Below, piece by piece: positions 7,799-16,939 of a DNA stretch of 16,939 bases (positions are counted from its first letter, which is position 1; every line of letters begins with the position of its first letter). The DNA comes from Pseudomonadota bacterium (GTDB lineage Bacteria; Pseudomonadota; Alphaproteobacteria; Rhizobiales; Rhizobiaceae), in assembly GCA_023444445.1 (NCBI GenBank), contig JAEXMK010000077.1, forward strand, positions 1 to 16,939, given 5' to 3'. The notes beneath the pieces were generated by a model. It did no database searches and was not told where the DNA came from. It worked only from the letters and a program-made list of their open reading frames with translations. The position numbers and the translations under genes are program-made.

Positions 7799-7992
7799 CG
7801 AGGTTCTTCCGATTCGCAAGGGTTGGGAGCTAAGACGGGAATTCGGTGCGTAACGCCATCGTGGTGAAGCAAGGCCGAAACTGCCCCCGCAACTGTAAGC
7901 GGCGAGCATCGTTCCGATTTGGGTCACTGGAGCTTAGCGCTCCGGGAAGGCTGGAATAGATGTTGTGACCCGCGAGTCAGGAGACCTGCCTT
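7799..7992 (+). promoter_or_regulatory. Cobalamin (B12) riboswitch upstream of nrdHIEF
   Basis: The conserved core CTGCCCCCGCAACTGTAAGC is at 7881-7900 and the B12 box AGTCAGGAGACCTGCC at 7975-7990. AGGT near 7801 can pair with ACCT of the B12 box as the closing helix. Peripheral helices are visible: GGGTCAC (7921-7927) with GTGACCC (7965-7971), enclosing GGAGC/GCTCC (7929-7933 with 7939-7943), then GGGAAGG. Adenosylcobalamin binding normally turns expression off. Here that would lower a B12-independent reductase when B12 is plentiful. CTTCCG (7806-7811) could pair with CGGAAG (8021-8026), part of the ribosome-binding site of the short ORF downstream. That is a possible switching element, unproven. 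Confidence 0.93.
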
Positions 7993-8034
7993 GAGCGCAA
8001 ACGTCCACGGGCGGGGTGTCCGGAAGGAAGGTGT

Positions 8035-8094
8035 ATGACGCAGATGATTTGCGTGCGCCCTTTTCTGCCCCCTCCAGAACCAGCTTCGGGGTGA
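8035..8094 (+). CDS. Possible 19-codon leader ORF after the riboswitch
   Basis: ATG at 8035 is preceded by GGAAGGAAGG (8022-8031) at good spacing and opens MTQMICVRPFLPPPEPASG before a TGA. It starts 45 nt after the B12 box and ends 224 nt before nrdH. The peptide contains PPPEP, a triple-proline sequence of the kind that slows ribosomes and calls for elongation factor P. It may be the ORF whose ribosome-binding site the riboswitch controls, with the downstream genes affected through coupling or transcription termination. No homologue is recognised, and an ORF this short could occur by chance; the ribosome-binding site and location are the main support. Confidence 0.4.
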   Translation: MTQMICVRPFLPPPEPASG

Positions 8095-8318
8095 AGTCAT
8101 GCCAGTGCATTTGTTTGAGTTGCTACGCTCGTCGGCGTAGAGAGTGATTTTCTGCGGCTTGGAGCGTTGTCACGAAGAGGAAACGTCGTTTTCCCCTTGG
8201 AATGCAACAAATTCCTCAAGCCGTGCGCCTCGCCTGAATGACAGATCCATCGCCGCCCGATTGCGATTGCAATCGGCAATGTTGAGCCGTGTCCGAAATC
8301 GGCTTCGAAAGGGAAATT
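8095..8318 (+). promoter_or_regulatory. Long untranslated nrd leader with two hairpins
   Basis: This stretch between the short ORF and nrdH holds CTACGC/GCGTAG (8123-8128 with 8135-8140), followed at a distance by TGATTTT, and CCGATTGC/GCAATCGG (8257-8264 with 8269-8276, loop GATT), 42 nt before the nrdH ATG. I see no second promoter and no convincing gene here. The first hairpin is too far from its T-rich stretch to be a standard terminator. With the riboswitch, the leader from the predicted transcription start to nrdH is about 520 nt. Confidence 0.4.
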
Positions 8319-8540
8319 ATGACCGTCACCGTTTACAGCAAGCCTGCCTGCGTCCAGTGCACCGCCACCTATCGCGCGCTCGACCGCATCGGCGTACCCT
8401 ATGAGATCGTCGATATTTCCGAAGATGCTGACGCTCTGGATCATGTTCGTGGTCTCGGTTACATGCAGGTTCCCGTGGTCGTCGCCGGCGAACGCCATTG
8501 GGCGGGTTTCCGGCCGGATATGATCGGCGCGATCAGCTGA
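8319..8540 (+). CDS. nrdH: Glutaredoxin-like protein NrdH
   Basis: A 73-aa redoxin that passes electrons to class Ib ribonucleotide reductase. The active site CVQC (C11/C14) follows VYSKPA, and the later WAGFRPDMI segment is typical of NrdH, giving a glutaredoxin-like fold with thioredoxin-like behaviour. The ATG at 8319 is preferred because GAAAGGGA lies just upstream and the protein then begins MTVTVYSKPAC like its relatives; the in-frame GTG at 8289 would add ten unrelated residues. It is the first gene of nrdH-nrdI-nrdE-nrdF, 12 nt before nrdI, under the promoter and riboswitch described upstream. Confidence 0.95.
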   Translation: MTVTVYSKPACVQCTATYRALDRIGVPYEIVDISEDADALDHVRGLGYMQVPVVVAGERHWAGFRPDMIGAIS

Positions 8541-8552
8541 GGCGGCAGAGCG

Positions 8553-8938
8553 ATGGGCCTGATCGTCTATTATTCCAGCCGTTCGGAAAACACCCATCGT
8601 TTCCTTCTGAAACTGGGACGGCGATTGCTTCGCCTGCCGCTCGGCGCTGACGACGACGTTCCTCAGGTGTCGGAGCCCTATGTGCTGGTTACCCCCACCT
8701 ATGGGGGCGGAGGCACCAAAGGGGCCGTGCCCAAGCCTGTCATCCGGTTTTTGAACGAGCCCTCTAACCGAAATCTCATTCGCGGCGTCATCGCGGCGGG
8801 CAACACGAATTTTGGCGCAGCTTTCGCATCCGCTGGAGATATCGTTTCGCGCAAATGCGCCGTGCCGTTTCTCTATCGCTTCGAGCTTCTCGGCACGGAG
8901 GAAGATGTCGCCAACGTCAAACATGGATTGGAACGATT

Positions 8939-8951
<13 letters not shown>
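8553..8951 (+). CDS. nrdI: Class Ib ribonucleotide reductase flavodoxin NrdI
   Basis: A 132-aa flavodoxin-like FMN protein. It supplies oxidant (superoxide) to assemble the manganese-tyrosyl radical cofactor in NrdF. The phosphate-binding region is [10 protein letters not shown] (residues 8-17). The flavin-contact loops are TPTYGGGG (47-54) and AAGNTNFG (81-88). Length and motifs are normal for proteobacterial NrdI. GGCAGAG lies just upstream of the ATG. Its end overlaps the start of nrdE by 13 nt, implying translational coupling. With nrdF interrupted, its partner may be missing in this strain. Confidence 0.95.
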
Positions 8952-12116
<3,165 letters not shown>

Positions 12117-12137
12117 AGCCGGGACTGTCAGCAGGAG

Positions 12138-12156
12138 CCCGCAACGCTATTGCGGG
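12138..12156. terminator. Hairpin between convergent nrdF and the hydrolase gene
   Basis: CCCGCAA (12138-12144) pairs perfectly with TTGCGGG (12150-12156). It spans the stop codon of the minus-strand gene and lies 21 nt after the nrdF stop. It has no T-run on either strand. Its position between convergent genes suggests a shared 3' end structure, but evidence for true termination is weak. Confidence 0.4.
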
Positions 12157-13259
12157 TTCACCACTTGGCTTGCAAGCCGGAAGGGGCTCGAGACAGTTGC
12201 GCCGATCGCATCGAACACAAAGGCGCCCGCGCGACCGATGCCGTTTTGTCCATTGCCGTTCCGGCTTGCTTCCAGCTGCGGCACCAATGACGCCAAGGCC
12301 GCGTAGCGGTCGTGATTGAGCGGGTCTGAGGCTTTCAGTTTGGAGATATCCACGAACTGAACGCCTTCTTTCAGGGCAGCTTCCTGCACCTTCGGATCGG
12401 TGACATCCAGTGCGCCAATCCGCGTCACGTCTGCGCCGAGTATGGAAGAGGCTTTGAGGGCGCGGTCATCCTTGGACACCAAGACTGTAAGCGGCGGATT
12501 GAGCCGGCCGACCACCTCGATCTGCTTGCGGAAGACATCGGCATCGATATCGGGTGCGGCCAGCACCACCTGCAACTTTGCGATGACATCATTCCTGCCT
12601 TCGAAGCGCAACTGTCGCAACGCCTCCATGACCAGCCAGCCACCCATGCTGTGCCCGAAGACGACGATGTTCTTGCGCGGAGACTGGCGCGTGAGATCCG
12701 TCAGCAGATTGGCAAGCGCATCGCGCGAATAGGTCGCCGATTCCTTGTCCGCCACATAGCCCGTGACATTGGCCTGTGATGGCCAGGAAAAGACCAGCGG
12801 AATGCCATTCATATTGGCATCGGCAGCCATCTGCGCTGCGCGGAAGAGTGCTTCCTGGTAGCTGTAGTTGTAACCATGTACGAAAAGCGCGATCTGCTTG
12901 CCGGAGCGGGAAATATCACCGAGATCGGTGTTGAAACTCGCCTTGCTCAGCATCTGCGCCTGCGTGACAACGAAATCCTTCTTCGCATCCGGTTTGCCGG
13001 TCGACCATTCGATTTTTCCGCTCTTGTGGTTCGGCGGTATAGAGATGTCGAAGCGGGCATAATTCGGTTCGGCCGCGCGAATGGCGCTGAACCCCTTTTT
13101 TGCCTCTTCGCTTTTTTCACGCGTACTCGCCACATAGGCGGTGACGATTTTTGCGTTCTTCGCTCTTGTATCGACTGCTTGCAGCACGTCCGCTCCCGGC
13201 CTTCCGGCGCAGGACGACAGAAGGCCGATCATGAGAACGAGAGAAAGAATAAGGCGCAT
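12147..13259 (-). CDS. Lipoprotein of the DUF900-type alpha/beta hydrolase family
   Basis: A 370-aa predicted lipoprotein serine hydrolase of unknown substrate. The signal peptide MRLILSLVLMIGLLSSC ends in a lipobox (LSSC), so C17 would be lipidated and the protein membrane-anchored outside the cytoplasm. The hydrolase fold is shown by ALFVHGYNYSYQEALFRAAQ (oxyanion strand and loop), VFSWPS, the nucleophile elbow GHSMGG with S204, APDIDADVF as a likely acid region, and H316 in LNHDRYA as the probable catalytic histidine. This arrangement fits PF05990 (DUF900). It is a single gene facing nrdF and divergent from recF. No strong ribosome-binding site is seen. Esterase, lipase or another acyl hydrolase activity is possible; none can be assigned. 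Confidence 0.85.
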   Translation of the reverse strand: MRLILSLVLMIGLLSSCAGRPGADVLQAVDTRAKNAKIVTAYVASTREKSEEAKKGFSAIRAAEPNYARFDISIPPNHKSGKIEWSTGKPDAKKDFVVTQAQMLSKASFNTDLGDISRSGKQIALFVHGYNYSYQEALFRAAQMAADANMNGIPLVFSWPSQANVTGYVADKESATYSRDALANLLTDLTRQSPRKNIVVFGHSMGGWLVMEALRQLRFEGRNDVIAKLQVVLAAPDIDADVFRKQIEVVGRLNPPLTVLVSKDDRALKASSILGADVTRIGALDVTDPKVQEAALKEGVQFVDISKLKASDPLNHDRYAALASLVPQLEASRNGNGQNGIGRAGAFVFDAIGATVSSPFRLASQVVNPQ

Positions 13260-13411
13260 GGGCGGGTTACCGGTGACAACGAACCGTCCATAAATAGCCG
13301 CCCGCTAAAAAAGTTGCCACTGTTGAATAATTCGCGTGGTTTTGGCGCTGGCTGATGAGCGCGGGCATTCGCCACCTTGCCATTCGGCCAGCTTCGTTTT
13401 AGGCCGTAAAG

Positions 13412-14539
13412 ATGACGAACAAGGTGTCGCTTTCCCGCGTTAAACTCACGGACTTCCGCAACTATGCGGCGGCCGCACTTGTCCTTGATGAGCGCCATGT
13501 GGTGCTGACCGGCGACAACGGTTCCGGCAAGACCAACCTTCTGGAGGCGGTTTCGTTTCTTTCTCCAGGGCGCGGCCTGCGCCGTGCCGTCCTCTCCGAC
13601 GTCACGCGCGTGGGTGCCGAGGCCACGGGTTTCTCGATCTTTGCAGATGTCGAGGGCATGGAGGGTGAAGTCGCCATCGGCACTAGGATAGAGGGGGATG
13701 GCGAAGTGGTGTCGCGCCGCCTGCGGCTGAACGGAACGCCGGTGAAATCCGTCGACGAATTGACGGACCATCTGCGGGTCCTGTGGCTGACGCCCGCCAT
13801 GGATGGCCTCTTTACCGGCCCGTCATCGGACCGCCGGCGTTTTCTCGATCGGCTGGTTCTGTCGCTCGATCCGGGTCATGGCCGGCGGGCAAGCGATTTC
13901 GAGAAAGCCATGCGCGGCCGCAACCGTCTGCTTTCGGAAGGCCGCTTTGATCCTGTCTGGCTGGATGCCATTGAAAAACAGATGGCCGAACTCGGCATCT
14001 CCATGGCGGTCGCCCGTTACGAAATGCTCGGTCTGTTGAAAACTCTGATCGAAGGCAGGGCCGGCGATGCGGCCTTCCCATCCGCAGCGCTATCGCTCGC
14101 CGGCTTTATGGATGACAGGCTCAACCGTCCGGCCGTCGATCTGGAAGACGAATATGGTCTCATGCTACGAGAGGGCCGGTATCGGGATGCAGCCGCAGGC
14201 CGCACGCTGGATGGGCCGCACCGTGTCGATCTTTTCGTTCGCCACGCGGAAAAGGACATGGAAGCCGAACGCTGCTCGACCGGGGAGCAGAAGGCGCTGC
14301 TGGTCGGGCTGGTGCTTGCGCATGCGCAGCTCACCGCCAATATGACCGGTTACGCGCCGGTTCTGCTGCTGGATGAAATTGCCGCCCATCTGGACGAGGG
14401 CAGGCGAGCCGCCCTGTTCGATCTCATCCACGCGCTGGGCGGTCAGAGTTTCATGACCGGAACGGATGCGGCCATGTTCTCCGCTCTCGGCGAGCGGGCA
14501 CAGTTCTTCAATGTTTCCCATGGGAGCATCACGGCATGA
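13412..14539 (+). CDS. recF: DNA replication and repair protein RecF
   Basis: A 375-aa SMC-like ATPase that, with RecO and RecR, loads RecA at single-strand gaps. Walker A is GDNGSGKT at 34-41, preceded by the family's LTDFRNY. The signature region is CSTGEQKALLVGLVLAHAQ (288 on), and Walker B is VLLLDEIAAHLDE with D321/E322. The length is normal (E. coli RecF is 357 aa). In many bacteria recF follows dnaN; here it leads a group with a MoeB/ThiF-family gene and an acetyltransferase. The ribosome-binding site is weak. A downstream gene begins within 25 nt, so co-transcription is likely. Confidence 0.95.
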   Translation: MTNKVSLSRVKLTDFRNYAAAALVLDERHVVLTGDNGSGKTNLLEAVSFLSPGRGLRRAVLSDVTRVGAEATGFSIFADVEGMEGEVAIGTRIEGDGEVVSRRLRLNGTPVKSVDELTDHLRVLWLTPAMDGLFTGPSSDRRRFLDRLVLSLDPGHGRRASDFEKAMRGRNRLLSEGRFDPVWLDAIEKQMAELGISMAVARYEMLGLLKTLIEGRAGDAAFPSAALSLAGFMDDRLNRPAVDLEDEYGLMLREGRYRDAAAGRTLDGPHRVDLFVRHAEKDMEAERCSTGEQKALLVGLVLAHAQLTANMTGYAPVLLLDEIAAHLDEGRRAALFDLIHALGGQSFMTGTDAAMFSALGERAQFFNVSHGSITA

Positions 14540-14561
14540 CGGCAGAGAAATGGAGTACGGC

Positions 14562-15329
14562 ATGGACCCGCTGAGCCCGGAAGAAATCGAGCGTTACAAG
14601 CGCCATATCCTGCTGCCGGAAATCGGTGGCGCCGGCCAACAACGGCTGAAGGCGGCGCGGGTGCTGGTGATAGGTGCCGGCGGGCTCGGCGCGCCCGTCC
14701 TTCATTATCTTGCCGCCGCCGGTGTCGGCACCCTCGGCATGATCGATGATGATGTGGTTTCCCTTTCCAATCTCCAGCGGCAGGTGATCCACGATACCGG
14801 CACCATTGGCGAGCTGAAAACGGAAAGTGCTCGCAAGGCCATCGCCCGGCTCAATCCCCATGTCCGCACGCTTGTGTATGAGGAACGCTTCTCGCAGGTG
14901 TGGGCGCATGACCACCTGCCATCCTTCGATCTCTTGATCGACGGCTCGGACAATTTTGATACACGTTATGCCGCAGCGGACGCCGCAGAGGCTGCAAAAA
15001 GACCGCTGGTCACCGGCGCCGTCGGTCGTTTCGATGGCTCGGTCACGGTCCTGAAACCCTATGAAACCAGTGCCGACGGTAATCTTTTCCCCGGCTATCG
15101 CGACCTGTTCCCCGAGCCGCCACCACAGGGGCTGATACCGAATTGCGCGGAAACGGGCATTGTCGGCGCGCTGACCGGTGTCATCGGCACCTTAATGGCC
15201 ATGGAGGCGATCAAGGTGATCACCGGTGCCGGTGAGCCCCTCATTGGCCGCCTGCTCCTTTATGAGGCCCTGTCGGCACGTTTTGATACGGTGCGATACA
15301 AGCGTCGGACGTCGGGCAGGAAACCATGA
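14562..15329 (+). CDS. MoeB/ThiF/HesA-family adenylyltransferase without zinc cysteines
   Basis: A 255-aa E1-like enzyme that would adenylate the C terminus of a sulfur-carrier protein such as MoaD (molybdopterin) or ThiS (thiamine). The nucleotide site VIGAGGLGAP (36-45), the arginine region SNLQRQ, and DGSDNFDTR with D130 are all present, as is C195 in NCAETG. The usual zinc ligands are not: the CxxC before LFPEPPP is GYRD (178-181), and the second CxxC near the C terminus is absent (tail RRTSGRKP). The start at 14562 is preferred over the in-frame ATG at 14550 because GGAG lies 6 nt upstream; the longer form would add MEYG. Its stop overlaps the next gene (ATGA). The MoeB/ThiF choice cannot be made here. 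Confidence 0.85.
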   Translation: MDPLSPEEIERYKRHILLPEIGGAGQQRLKAARVLVIGAGGLGAPVLHYLAAAGVGTLGMIDDDVVSLSNLQRQVIHDTGTIGELKTESARKAIARLNPHVRTLVYEERFSQVWAHDHLPSFDLLIDGSDNFDTRYAAADAAEAAKRPLVTGAVGRFDGSVTVLKPYETSADGNLFPGYRDLFPEPPPQGLIPNCAETGIVGALTGVIGTLMAMEAIKVITGAGEPLIGRLLLYEALSARFDTVRYKRRTSGRKP

Positions 15330-15802
15330 TCGAGATCGTGAAGATAGGCGACGAATTCGACCGCTGGCAGGACTTGCTGGCACTCATCATGGCGTCCTTT
15401 GCCTATATGGATGGTATCATCGACCCGCCATCGTCGGCACATCGTCTGACACTCGAAAATCTCGCCGAAAAGGCAAGCGCAGAGGTCGCTTTCTTGGCAA
15501 AGGACGGCGACGAGTTGTTAGGCTGCCTGTTTTGCCGGCCTGAACCGCCAGTCTCGCTTTATGTCGGCAAGCTATGCGTTTCCCCGAAAGCGCAGGGAAA
15601 GGGTATCGGCAGGCTGCTTCTGCACCAGGCCGAAGCGCTGGCTCGGGAACTGGCGCTGCCGGCGCTCAGGCTGGAAACGCGCATTGAGCTTCTCACCAAC
15701 CATGCAAAGTTCGCCGCCTGGGGTTTCGTCAAGACTGCGGAAAACGCCCATGCCGGGTATGATCGTACGACTTCGATCGAGATGACCAAGATCCTCGGCT
15801 GA
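15326..15802 (+). CDS. GNAT-family N-acetyltransferase
   Basis: A 158-aa acetyltransferase. The acetyl-CoA-binding motif A is visible as LCVSPKAQGKGIGRLLL (Q/RxxGxG/A), preceded by the strand VSLYVGK and followed by helix AEALARELALPALRLET. The late segment NHAKFAAWGFVKT is the usual motif B region. The substrate is unknown; such small proteins may act on amines, amino acids or protein N termini. The ATG overlaps the stop of the MoeB-like gene by three bases, so it is probably translated with it as the last gene of the recF group. Confidence 0.88.
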   Translation: MIEIVKIGDEFDRWQDLLALIMASFAYMDGIIDPPSSAHRLTLENLAEKASAEVAFLAKDGDELLGCLFCRPEPPVSLYVGKLCVSPKAQGKGIGRLLLHQAEALARELALPALRLETRIELLTNHAKFAAWGFVKTAENAHAGYDRTTSIEMTKILG

Positions 15803-15807
15803 AGCGA

Positions 15808-15859
15808 CTTCCCAAGATACGACTGGGAAGAACGGGGAGGTCCGATATATGGGCCTCTC
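15808..15859. terminator. Two hairpins between convergent genes, probable terminator region
   Basis: CTTCCCA (15808-15814) pairs with TGGGAAG (15824-15830), and GGAGGTCC (15836-15843) pairs with GGGCCTCT (15851-15858) with G-T wobbles. They fill the gap between the acetyltransferase stop and the end of the convergent dehydrogenase gene. Neither has a clear T-run, so termination is inferred from position. Confidence 0.45.
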
Positions 15860-15870
15860 TGTCTCAGAAC

Positions 15871-16875
15871 TCAGTTCCGCCCCGGCAACACCCGGTTTGG
15901 TGGGCGGTGCCCGTCAAACAAGGTACGGATGTTGATGATGACCTTGTCACCCATTTCGATGCGGCCTTCGATCGTTGCCGAGCCCATATGCGGAAGCAGC
16001 ACGACCTTGCCTTCCTTGGCGAGCTTGATGAGCTTGGGGTTCACCTGCGGCTCATTCTCATAGACATCGAGACCGGCCCCGGCGATCTTGCCCTCGCGAA
16101 GGCACTGGATCATCGCCGCTTCATCAATAATATCGCCACGTGCCGTATTGACGATGTAGCTGGTCGGCTGCATCAGGGCCAGCCGCCGTGCCGAGATCAG
16201 GTGGTAGGTCGCCGGTGTCGAAGGGCAATTGACCGATACGATGTCCACCCGCGCCAGCATCTGGTCGAGACTGTCCCAATAGGTTGCCTCCAGCTCCGTC
16301 TCCGTCGCCGGATTGACGCGTTTGCGGTTATGGTAGTGAATGGAAAGGCCGAAGGCCTTGGCGCGCCGCGCAACGGCCGTGCCGATGCGGCCCATGCCGA
16401 CAATGCCGATACGCTTGCCGGAAATGCGGCGCCCGAGCATCCAGGTCGGAGACCAGCCCAGCCACTCATCGGCGCCATTGGCGAGCACGCGCGTGCCCTC
16501 GATCATGCGGCGTGGCACGGCCAGCACCAGCGCCATGGTGATATCGGCGCTGTCCTCGGTCAGTACATTCGGCGTATTTGTGACGGTGATGCTCTTCCGG
16601 GCCGCGGCATCGACATCCACATGGTCGATGCCGTTGGAGAAGCTGGCGATCAGCTTCAGCTGCGGTCCGGCTTTCTCGATCATCGCGGCGGTGATGCGGT
16701 CGGTCACGGTCGGTACCAGAACGTCCACCCGCTGCATGGCGGCGACAAGCTCTTCCTCGCTGCGTGGGCTGTCGTCGATATTCAGTTCCGCATCGAAGAG
16801 CTCGCGCATTCTGGTCTCGACAACGTCAGGCAATTTGCGGGTGATATAGACTGTCGGTCTCTTCTTGTGGGTCAT
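15871..16875 (-). CDS. D-2-hydroxyacid dehydrogenase, glyoxylate/hydroxypyruvate reductase type
   Basis: A 334-aa NAD(P)-dependent dehydrogenase. The dinucleotide-binding motif is GMGRIG at 160-165, in VGMGRIGTAVARRAKAFG. The catalytic residues of the family are R246 (NTARGD), E275 (ENEP) and H296 (LPHMGSAT). ASFSNGIDHVDVDAA is typical of the glyoxylate reductase/GRHPR-like branch, which also acts on hydroxypyruvate; its length is normal. R163 and the segment HYHNRKR after the second strand suggest possible NADPH use, which is uncertain. The likely role is reduction of glyoxylate or hydroxypyruvate to glycolate or glycerate in the cytoplasm. It is a lone gene on the minus strand, with its promoter region mostly beyond the window end. 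Confidence 0.9.
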   Translation of the reverse strand: MTHKKRPTVYITRKLPDVVETRMRELFDAELNIDDSPRSEEELVAAMQRVDVLVPTVTDRITAAMIEKAGPQLKLIASFSNGIDHVDVDAAARKSITVTNTPNVLTEDSADITMALVLAVPRRMIEGTRVLANGADEWLGWSPTWMLGRRISGKRIGIVGMGRIGTAVARRAKAFGLSIHYHNRKRVNPATETELEATYWDSLDQMLARVDIVSVNCPSTPATYHLISARRLALMQPTSYIVNTARGDIIDEAAMIQCLREGKIAGAGLDVYENEPQVNPKLIKLAKEGKVVLLPHMGSATIEGRIEMGDKVIINIRTLFDGHRPPNRVLPGRN

Positions 16876-16939
16876 CGTTTGCCGCTGCCTTGTTCAGAAG
16901 TCATTAACCAGAAAGAGCGATAATTTCTTTCAATCAGGG

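Noticed and set aside
8144..8404. 86-codon plus-strand frame starting in the nrd leader and running into nrdH
   Set aside because: It begins with a non-ATG start lacking a ribosome-binding site, and its second half is nrdH read out of frame.
15907..16923. 338-codon open frame on the plus strand
   Set aside because: It is antisense to the D-2-hydroxyacid dehydrogenase with its complete R246/E275/H296 set and NAD motif.

Overview
This 16.9 kb stretch looks like chromosomal DNA of an alphaproteobacterium of the Rhizobiaceae, most likely Agrobacterium. The reasons are the end of an rRNA operon followed by an initiator tRNA, a fructose-type frcR / frcBCAK locus in the Sinorhizobium/Agrobacterium arrangement, a cobalamin riboswitch in front of nrdHIEF, and a recF that is not beside dnaA/dnaN. 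Base composition and codon use look uniform. I see no insertion sequence, phage gene, CRISPR array or other sign of recent transfer. The taxonomic call comes from recognising gene content, not from a database search.

Layout: (1) Positions 1-452 hold the 3' part of a 5S rRNA, a terminator, a spacer with four consecutive perfect hairpins, tRNA-fMet and its terminator. (2) 560-2368 encodes the RecQ helicase. (3) 2418-7650 is a sugar-uptake locus: a ROK-family regulator (frcR, minus strand) divergent from the binding protein, permease, ATPase and P-loop kinase (frcB, frcC, frcA, frcK). (4) 7651-12116 is the class Ib ribonucleotide reductase locus: a promoter overlapped by two NrdR-box-like sites, a cobalamin riboswitch, a short upstream ORF, a long leader, then nrdH, nrdI, nrdE and nrdF. 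nrdF is interrupted by an in-frame amber codon. (5) 12147-13259 (minus) encodes a lipoprotein of the DUF900 alpha/beta-hydrolase type. (6) 13412-15802 is a likely operon of recF, a MoeB/ThiF/HesA-family E1-like enzyme and a GNAT acetyltransferase. (7) 15871-16875 (minus) encodes a D-2-hydroxyacid dehydrogenase of the glyoxylate/hydroxypyruvate reductase type.

How the parts fit together: in the frc locus, FrcB would capture a hexose (probably fructose) in the periplasm, FrcC and FrcA would move it inward, and FrcK may phosphorylate a sugar or related compound. FrcR, read divergently, is the obvious regulator. In the nrd locus, NrdH reduces the NrdE catalytic subunit, NrdI helps load the metal/radical cofactor of NrdF, and NrdEF makes dNTP precursors. 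The control region combines three apparent layers: NrdR (dNTP/ATP sensing), cobalamin sensing by the riboswitch, and possibly translation of a short proline-rich ORF. A cobalamin switch in front of a B12-independent reductase predicts a B12-dependent class II enzyme (NrdJ) elsewhere in the genome. Such an enzyme could also explain how the broken nrdF is tolerated.

The most notable observations are the nrdF nonsense codon, the layered nrd control region with its short ORF, a MoeB-like protein lacking all four zinc cysteines, and a ROK regulator lacking the usual ROK zinc and histidine motifs. I found no clearly new multi-gene system.
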